NCBI GenBank assembly: GCA_949825065.1
Contig: OX463854.1
Coordinates: 13,057,112 to 13,121,111, forward strand
Direction: 5' to 3'
Origin: Odontocerum albicorne
Lineage: Eukaryota > Arthropoda > Insecta > Trichoptera > Odontoceridae
Length of the DNA stretch: 64,000 nucleotides
Within the stretch, counting starts at the first letter, position 1. Every line of letters starts with the position of its first letter. Position numbers and translations under genes: made by a program. This document shows positions 57,264 to 64,000 of the stretch, in pieces. A model generated the notes under the pieces. That model saw only the letters and a program-made list of their open reading frames with translations. It was not told where the DNA came from and did no database searches.

Positions 57264-57693
57264 CAGGGGTGGGCATACATGAGGTCAACGAGAGCCACAT
57301 TCTGGATTTTCATATATATATAAAGAGTCACACCATAGTCACGTTTTCAAGTAGTATTAAATACACAAATTCAAATATATTACATATCATACACAAATCT
57401 TAATTGCTATATAAAGTATAAAAAATACACATATATTATAAAGAGGCAGGAGATGCGCGCACACCCTACACATTGAAATCACAGCACACACGTATACGCC
57501 AATACTTGCGTCTTCGACAATTGCATTCAAACATGCGCATCTTGTCCCTTACAACATTTAGAAAGGAAAATCGCAAAAATACAAGTATAATGGGGAAAGA
57601 AAGTATCTATATTTTTATAAAAGACATTGGGAACCGCACTTAACCCAACGATGAGCCGCATACGGCTCTCGGAGCCGCATTGGCGCACGTCTG
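57264..57693. mobile_element. hAT-type MITE
   Basis: The left end CAGGGGTGGGCA and the right end, reading inward CAGACGTGCGCCA, are hAT-like inverted termini. Flanks CTATATAG (57256-57263) and CGATATAG (57694-57701) form an 8-bp target duplication with one mismatch, as expected for hAT. The inner right end has gagccgcatacggctctcgg. The element is 430 bp and has no transposase. Confidence 0.85.
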
Positions 57694-57925
57694 CGATATA
57701 GCAAGATATTATTAATAAACGTTGTCGTAAGTGAGGGAACAGCTATCAAAGTTTTCTGCTGCGACAGTTTTGTATTTAAAGGTATCTTATTTCTTTCAAC
57801 TTATAACTGTCTTCTGGAATAAATATTTAATTCTTACCATCATCATCATAGAAGAAATTCGCCGATGAAAGATGATAGAGAAATATTCGCCATAAGTTAT
57901 TCTACCAGTGATAGTGCTGATCATT

Positions 57926-58240
57926 TTTAGGTCTGCCTAATCACGCACATACATCGCACCTCCATGAGGGTTTAGGTCTGCCTAATCACGCACATACATC
58001 GCACCTCCATGAGGGTTTAGGTCTACCTAATCACGCACATACATCGCACCTCCATGAGGGTTTAGGTCTACCTAATCACGCACATACATCGCATCTCCAT
58101 GAGGGTTTAGGTCTACCTAATCACGCACATACATCGCACCTCCATGAGGGTTTAGGTCTACCTAATCACGCACATACATCGCATCTCCATGAGGGTTTAG
58201 GGCTGCCTAATCACGCGCATATATCGCACCTCCATGAGGG
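57926..58240. repeat. 45-bp minisatellite, exactly 7 copies
   Basis: The unit starts tttaggtctgcctaatcacg and ends cctccatgaggg; 315 bp in total. Copies differ by one to five bases (tctgcc/tctacc, cacc/catc). Confidence 0.97.
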
Positions 58241-59399
58241 TTTAACGAATACTTTTTTCTGTGCACACCACTATGTTTCATCAGTTTTATTGCGATATAA
58301 TATCATTCTTGCTAATATGATGTATGCCTTTTTCATGCTATTTTACCATAAGAAATTTTACAATACAGCCCGTCAAAATTTCATATTAATTAATTCAATA
58401 AATAAAAGTATCAAAAGAGCATGTCACAAAGAAGAGGAAATATTTTAAGGTAAATAAATTTATGGTCCACATCAGTGGTATTTTATCAATTTCTAATATT
58501 GAAAAAACATGTTGATGTAACTCTGAAATTCTTTGTTAAATAAGTACTTTGTACTACTTTGTATTACATTACACTGTTATTGCATTTAGTATAATCTGGT
58601 GAAGTTATTACCATATGTCAGTCTTTGCCATCTAACCAAAAAAACGTTAGGTAGGTATTAAGTGAAAAAAAAACTTTAAAAAAAATGGATACTAACGGGA
58701 ACCGGAATACCTTTTCTCTGTTAAAAGACAAATATCTTACCAACGAAGGTAGGACTTCGAGACAGGGAAACGTTTTTTCTCAAAGTATCATACACGTAAG
58801 TAAATTCAACTTTTTTCCACAACAGGTCAAGAAGATTTTGAAAGGTTCTCAAATTACATTAAACATACAACTTATATTATTTCTTACTGAATTAAAAATG
58901 TTTAAACAATTAAGTTGCATTGATTTTTTTATCAAAAATATTTTGAAAACATCAAATAATCGAATTGCCCTAAAATATAAAAAATATAACAGAGTGGAAA
59001 AACTCTAAATTAAATATTTTAGATTAATAAATATTATATTAAATTTAAGTGGAAGTCTAACAGTTATATCAGAAAGTCAATTTTTGGGAAATCACCAAAG
59101 GCATAAAAATTACGAAATAAAAATAATTCTTAGAAACATATCAAATTCACTGTGAAATATCATATGACTCAGTTATGTATAAATAGGACTTTTATTGAAA
59201 TATTTCGTCGGTTTCAAACACGCGTTAAATGTCAAAATTAAAGGTTTATGAAATCCTGTTTTTGAAGTTAAAACTTTCATGGAAAATAGGTTAAATATTC
59301 TTTTTAAATATCCGATAGCCAAGACGATGAAAGTTAAGTTTACTTTATCGGGATGGAATCAAAAGAGAACAATCTGCTTAAAACTGCAATGTTCTCATA
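58241..59399. other. AT-rich intergenic DNA
   Basis: A 107-codon lysine-rich frame (58685-59008) starts with ATG but shows no recognisable domain and sits in low-complexity DNA; not called as a gene. Confidence 0.35.
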
Positions 59400-59895
59400 A
59401 GCGCAAATGTGAGTCGAAGGTGCTATGAAGTAAAGGATAGTTGGATCAGGGGAATGAAACCGTAGGAGTTGCATGAGAAAATGTATGGTAAGATTAATGC
59501 TCTGGAGATGCATGCACTAAGAAAAAATTGTGAAGTGTCAAATATTTGAAAGAAGGCGGAATGAAGACATCAGAAATTAATGCACGAATAAAATGGATAT
59601 TTTAAGTAAGATGAAGACAGGAGTTTTAAGATTATTTAGACATGCGAAGAGAATATAAACAAACCGAATATAAAAGTCAGAAGTATAAAGTGTGCATGGA
59701 AGAAGTAGACCGAGGAAAATGTGGCTTCACCTTAGAAATTGCACTTCTTAAAAGATTAATTGAGAAGTAGGAATAAGATAAGATTTTGCATGACGAGCTT
59801 TATAAATATTGAGGCGGAGAAAATTGTGTGCTTCGGTAGAAAAGGTTGGAGATCTATTCTATCTGCCTTCCCTGCAAGGTACACGGCGTGATAAT
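59400..59895 (+). pseudogene. LINE C-terminal and 3'-end relic
   Basis: The plus strand gives NALEMHALRK near 59495, then a DILSKMKTGVLRLFRHAKRI segment and SRPRKMW, the order found after the palm in several insect LINE RT proteins (ALRRICG, then a W-x-GH-x-x-R block, then GRP-K-RW). Several stops interrupt it. It ends ctgccttccctgcaaggtac acggcgtgat, the common LINE 3' terminus. Confidence 0.55.
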
Positions 59896-60399
59896 AAGTA
59901 TGTATAATTCTGTAAATATTTGTGAATTCAAATCCTAAGTAAGAGCGCCCTTGAGGAGAATCAGTTTTCTTTGAGGAAATTTATTATTTGTTCTCATATT
60001 ATTCTAATTAATATGCAAGAGAAGAATACTAAAGTTTGGAGAAGTTGATGATTACGAAGGAAGGTGTCTATAGTATGGTGCCAAATAAAGGAATTGACGA
60101 CATGCTCTTTAAGCGCTGTGTTCAACGTGACTTAGAACAGCCGGGAGGGATTGAGACAGGCGGTATACCAAGTTCTAGACATAACAGAAGACCACGATGC
60201 TCAGCATTGAACAAGCGCTAATAAAAAATATCAGAAAAAAACTTATAGTATGAAGACATTTTTGAGAATTGAAAAAAACAACTTAATTATGGTTAAATAC
60301 TGTGTTTTCCGACTGGATCTTTTCAAAAAAAGCAAACGTAACTTCTTATATTGAAACCTTAATACCAACATAAGAAAATTTGGAAGTGACAAAAAAGTG

Positions 60400-60660
60400 A
60401 TGTTAGTAAGATAAATACGGTGTGATTGAGAGCTATGCGCGGAATTTGTGGAAATACAATATACACGTATGATATGTACTCGTACATGAATTAAATTCTG
60501 TTCGAGGGAAGCGTGAAAAGCCTTTTGAATAGGAGAGTTTGAATAACGAGTATATGGGCGTGGTAGGAGCGATAGATATGTGCTCGAATAAAATGAAGTG
60601 AAGTTTTGTTTTATCTACCTTTCCCAATATGGACATGGTGTTATGGTGGTGACGATGATA
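60400..60660 (+). repeat. LINE 3'-end fragment
   Basis: RAMRGICGN-type scrap at about 60430, then ctacctttcccaatatggac atggtgttatggtggtgacg, the common terminus with an ATG-like simple tail. The following bases (tacgagcatcctgataaaat) resemble those after the tail at 17745 on the minus strand. Confidence 0.5.
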
Positions 60661-62129
60661 AAAACATTTTACGAGCATCCTGATAAAATTGAGGAAACTT
60701 TAAAAATGCAGAAAACGCGATATTATATGAAAAACGTAGTTTTCTTTTCAATTAGTGAATCAGCTCCAGGCAAAGAAAAATTGCTTCAAAAACATTAATT
60801 AAAATTTTCATGTTTTTTCCTTCAAAGAAGCGCCTTTTCCACTGTTCACAATTTCAGGAAAAATTAAAATAGCTCAGCAAGATGTTTGAAAGCCTTCAAA
60901 GTTAATTTTGGAAAGAAATCTATTAAAAATTTGATATTCATTTGTATTTTAAAAAAAAATTATATTTATGCTTTTCTCACAGAGATATCTCATTAAATTC
61001 ATCTTACAATTTAACACCGGATTCAAGTTTTACAATTTGCGTTTATTACTAATTGCGAAGAATAACTTTGAATAAAACTGTTATTGTATATTTTCATTTC
61101 CAAATATTTATTCATTAAATAGTTTTTCTTCGTTTTATTGTGTCAAAGGCACTATATTAATTCCGTCAAAAACTCTGTCACCTAGACAGCACTGGGCGTA
61201 CCACAAATCAAATCCTGCTCGAAAAAAGTTACCCAAGCACTGCATAAACTGCTTAGACTAAGTACGAAACTATCTCTTTGCTCGATCTTCTGTTCTCAGA
61301 TACCCTTTTTTTTGACTGGCGAAGTCCTCACATGCACTACCCTGACAGTAAAAGACACACTCGAGCTTATTCAGTTTTAAACTGAAAAGGAGAAAGCAGT
61401 TTTTGTCGTACTATAGTAGATGGAATGAGTAAGGAAAACTCGGGTTTTGGTCGCACATGAGTATGGAGAGAACCACTGCAATTGGGTATCATAAAATAAT
61501 AGTGACTAGCTTGAAGATCTTGGGTTCTCCACACTTGTGCTTAAGTGTAAAATTAGTCCATGGAAGCAGTTCCTTTTCTGTACTTTACTAAACAGCTCAA
61601 TATCATACATTTAAACATTGTATCTCTCGAGATGTGATACTTAATACTCCACCTTTTTCTCTCAATATTTTCAAGTACCAACATAATACATATATGATTA
61701 TTCTTTTGAAACATCAAACATACTGTTAGTAGCTTTTTGCTACATGGGAGAAGAAAAGGTTTAAGATATTAAGGTAATATACCTGTTTATAATACGTTAT
61801 TTTTTAGCGCCTCGAAAAAAAATCTTGTTGAGCCCTACTTGTCCTATAGGTTTTTTTCTCTTTTGTTTGACTATCGTTCGATTGGAATTGTAGTTTCTAG
61901 CCTCTCGATTATTAGAGTAAGAATAGAGTATTATCTTCCGGTCCACACTCTTCAACATCTCTGGTTCACAATTTTAAACAAATCTATTTTATACATTATT
62001 TATAATTAAGGTATTAACATTATGTAAGTTGTGGGTATATGCTCACGTATGTAGTTATGGATTTCGTGAGGATAGATAGTCATTTGAATGATTTATGCGA
62101 CCACTTAACTTGCTTCATTTACTTATGTC
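60661..62129. other. AT-rich intergenic DNA
   Basis: Nothing was recognised apart from the short shared stretch after the LINE tail. Confidence 0.4.
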
Positions 62130-62218
62130 TGGTTGGCTGCAAGAGATTGCCACCTGGCAATAATCCCGCCAGATTGTTTATGCAATGAAAGTGTTAAATA
62201 AATAAATAAACAAATAAG
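62130..62218 (+). repeat. SINE 3' tail with AAATA repeats
   Basis: gtctggttggctgcaagaga ... aatcccgccagattgt ... then (AAATA)n. Matches the tails of the SINE copies at 5390, 8640 and 24010; the tRNA-like head is not visible. Confidence 0.6.
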
Positions 62219-62230
62219 TTAAAAGGCATT

Positions 62231-62430
62231 GTAATTTGTTTTATCAAACACAGTTTATTCCACTTTATGTAATGGTATAGCCCTACCGGTTTAAAGATTT
62301 TCACCTCATCAAGGGAGCACAAATAAGATTCTTGCTTGTGTTTCCCTGATGATAAGGTGAAAACCTTGAAACCAGTAGAGTTATGCCGTTACATAAAGTG
62401 AAATAAACTGTGTTTGATAAAACAAATTAC
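62231..62430. mobile_element. Fold-back element, nearly perfect 200-bp palindrome
   Basis: Left end gtaatttgttttatcaaaca and right end tgtttgataaaacaaattac are exact inverted repeats. The pairing runs almost to the centre (about 62330), leaving a loop of a few bases. It is a member of the family at 7503, 17461 and 19213. Confidence 0.92.
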
Positions 62431-63008
62431 AAAAACGAATTATATAGTATAATGAATGAAAATTTTATGCTTTTTTTCGTTTTAGTTGATTCATAAAATA
62501 TATTAAAACTTTAATAGAAAAGAAAATCCTAAAATGTTCAAACTTTCCAGTTTATTAATTAAACTTAAATTAAATGGTACTTTAAAAATTCATCTGTTTA
62601 GTTTTGGCAAATACTTCTTCATTTTACAAGCAATTTTATATTTTTTATGCAATTGAAGTTTTTAGCGTAGCTTTATATGTATTAATTTGATGTACTTGGA
62701 TGATTAGAGAAAATGTATCTATTTCAATTCCTCATTAGTTTCCAATTAGAGTAAGCACGCGTTAAGCATTACTAAACATTCACACTGATGTAACAGTTAA
62801 GTAGAGCATCAGTTTAATGTCAAAGGTGCATATTCACTAGGCGAGTGATTAAGCAAATTCTCGTCGGTATGTATCACGCAAACAGTGCATAAGTCCAAAT
62901 ATAATTTGATTCCTATATGAAACACGTTCGATTCACAATTGGGATACTAAGATACGGTTCGGAAAATTTCGCAGTCATTTCATCAATAAAAATGAATTAT
63001 GTTAAGTA
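62431..63008. other. AT-rich intergenic DNA
   Basis: Nothing was recognised. Confidence 0.4.
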
Positions 63009-63022
63009 GTGTGTGTGTGTGT
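63009..63022. repeat. (GT)7 microsatellite
   Basis: Seven uninterrupted GT units. Confidence 0.95.
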
Positions 63023-63045
63023 TCAGGATTCTGGAATTTCTTTTT

Positions 63046-63138
63046 TAACCTAACCTCGTCTAACCTAACCTCGTCTCACCTAACCTCCTCTAACCTAACC
63101 TAACCTTATCTAACCTAACCTAGCCTCATCTTACCTAA
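63046..63138. repeat. TAACC-type array, telomere-like
   Basis: Runs of taacctaacctcgtc and variants. CCTAA is the complement of the common insect telomere repeat TTAGG, but the array is short, interrupted by TCGTC/TCATC and interstitial. Confidence 0.8.
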
Positions 63139-63413
63139 AAAAATCTTTATATTATTATAGTTCTCTTTGACATTTAATTTAATATATTTTTTAATAGGCA
63201 ATCCACACAAAATAGGATTATTTATGCCATAAAATTTAAAGTCATAATGCTATTATATGAGTCAATGTAAAAAAAACTATTTTTTTTAATGACGATTCTA
63301 GACAATTTAAAGTTTCAGCTGATTAAGCTTCATAAATTTAACAATCGATCACTAACTCTTAACTGTAAGTGGAAAAGTTCCAAAAAAAAGAAAAAACGCA
63401 ACATTAATTAGAC
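63139..63413. other. AT-rich intergenic DNA
   Basis: Nothing was recognised. Confidence 0.4.
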
Positions 63414-64000
63414 GTGTTAAAGAAATGGCTTTTAGTGAATCATATATGTCTCAAATGCTTTCTGTATCTAGCCTTTGTGGACTATGAAAAGGCATTTGAC
63501 TCAGTCAAGAAAGCTTCCATACTAGAAGCTTTAAAGACACAAGGCATTGATAGAGCATACATTCAGTTGTTCAATAACATCTATAAGTATGCAACAGCAA
63601 AAATACATCTCCACAAATCTTCGGAAAACTTCCAAATTGGTAAGGGAGTTCGTCAAGGAGATACTAATTCCCCAAAATTATTCACAGCTACACTTGAATA
63701 TATCTTTAATAAACTAGAATGGGACAATAAACGCCTGGTAATTAATGGAAAATACTTGAGCCATTTGAGATTTGCAGACGATATCGTTATATTTTCACAA
63801 AACCCGAATGATCTTCAGCACCAACTGCAAGAATTGGTCGAGGTCAGTAAAGAAGCTGGTTTATAAATGAATATATCGAAAACCAAATATATGATAAACA
63901 TCCTTGCTACCCCAAAACCAATAAACTTAGATGGAAAGCAGCTAGAACTTGTCCAGGAATATGTGTATCTGGGCCAACTTATTTCCTCTGTAGGTGGCAT
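63414..64000 (+). pseudogene. LINE reverse transcriptase (RTE-like), 5'-truncated, runs off the edge
   Basis: An RT palm of a non-LTR retrotransposon. From about 63450 the frame gives LAFVDYEKAFDSV (motif A, catalytic Asp), QIGKGVRQGDTNSPKLF (motif B) and RFADDIVIF (F-ADD form of motif C), then SKEAGL and an in-frame TAA at 63864-63866. Translation then resumes in the same frame with MNISKTKYMI and YVYLGQLISS up to the window edge, so a single substitution to TAA is the only damage seen. The ATG at 63414 is probably not a real start: the first dozen residues do not resemble RT fingers, and the endonuclease and N-terminal RT are missing, as in 5'-truncated copies. It is distinct from the LINE at 24237 (which has YADD and GLRQGDALA). 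The 3' end lies outside the window. Confidence 0.9.

Noticed and set aside
57926..58240. Regular 45-bp repeats that could suggest a CRISPR array
   Set aside because: The copies are directly adjacent with no unique spacers, and the host DNA is eukaryotic in character; it is a minisatellite.
58685..59008. 107-codon frame as a possible small host gene
   Set aside because: Starts at an ATG in A-rich DNA, lysine-rich low-complexity peptide, no recognisable domain, no neighbouring exons.

Overview
The window looks like an AT-rich, gene-poor stretch of an insect (or other arthropod) nuclear genome. No host protein-coding gene, rRNA or functional tRNA could be supported. Nearly everything recognisable is transposable-element DNA: two related Ty3/Gypsy LTR retrotransposons with long LTRs and Lys-tRNA-like primer sites, a solo LTR, decayed LINE reverse transcriptases, tRNA-derived SINEs, two mariner-type transposase relics, Helitron ends with a helicase C-terminus, a hAT-type MITE, fold-back elements and many minisatellites. 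The host assignment rests on this mix of families and on composition; the species cannot be named.

Layout. From 1 to 33.9 kb: AT-rich DNA with a 39-bp minisatellite (1.2-2.1 kb), mariner relics (3.5-3.7 kb and 26.65-27.56 kb, both minus strand), Helitron pieces (7.28-7.47 and 11.77-12.30 kb), fold-back repeats (7.5, 17.5, 19.2 kb), SINEs (5.4, 8.7, 24.1 kb) and LINE fragments (0.8, 9.8-10.9, 11.2-11.7, 20.8, 21.2-21.9, 24.2-25.7, 29.5-29.9 kb). From 33.9 to 35.3 kb: a palindromic TA-flanked MITE split by a minus-strand solo LTR. From 35.3 to 56.1 kb: an outer Gypsy element (LTRs of about 1.42 kb, AGTG target duplication) whose 5' LTR is interrupted by a complete inner Gypsy element (36669-46476, LTRs of about 1.25 kb, TGTC target duplication). 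From 56.1 kb to the end: AT-rich DNA with a hAT-type MITE, a 45-bp x 7 minisatellite, LINE 3' ends, a nearly perfect 200-bp palindrome, a TAACC-type array, and a 5'-truncated LINE reverse transcriptase running off the right edge.

The inner Gypsy element looks potentially autonomous. It has nearly identical LTRs with TATA box and poly(A) signal, a primer binding site, gag with a CCHC knuckle, an A_AAA_AAC heptamer four bases before the gag stop that places pol in the -1 frame, pol with PR-RT-RNaseH-IN, a long 3' non-coding region and a polypurine tract. The outer element keeps LTRs, primer site and polypurine tract but has lost gag, PR and most of RT. It retains an open RNaseH-integrase frame, and a protease-like piece lies out of order downstream of it.

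The most unusual signal is in the 3' non-coding regions of both elements. Directly after the pol stop, and again further down, are several unrelated tandem arrays whose units each carry a short dyad or hairpin, with substitutions that keep the pairing (93-bp units in the inner element; 243-bp, 153-bp and 33-bp units in the outer one). A block between pol and the 3' LTR is also conserved between the two elements without any open reading frame. This points to selected RNA or DNA structure rather than an env gene.
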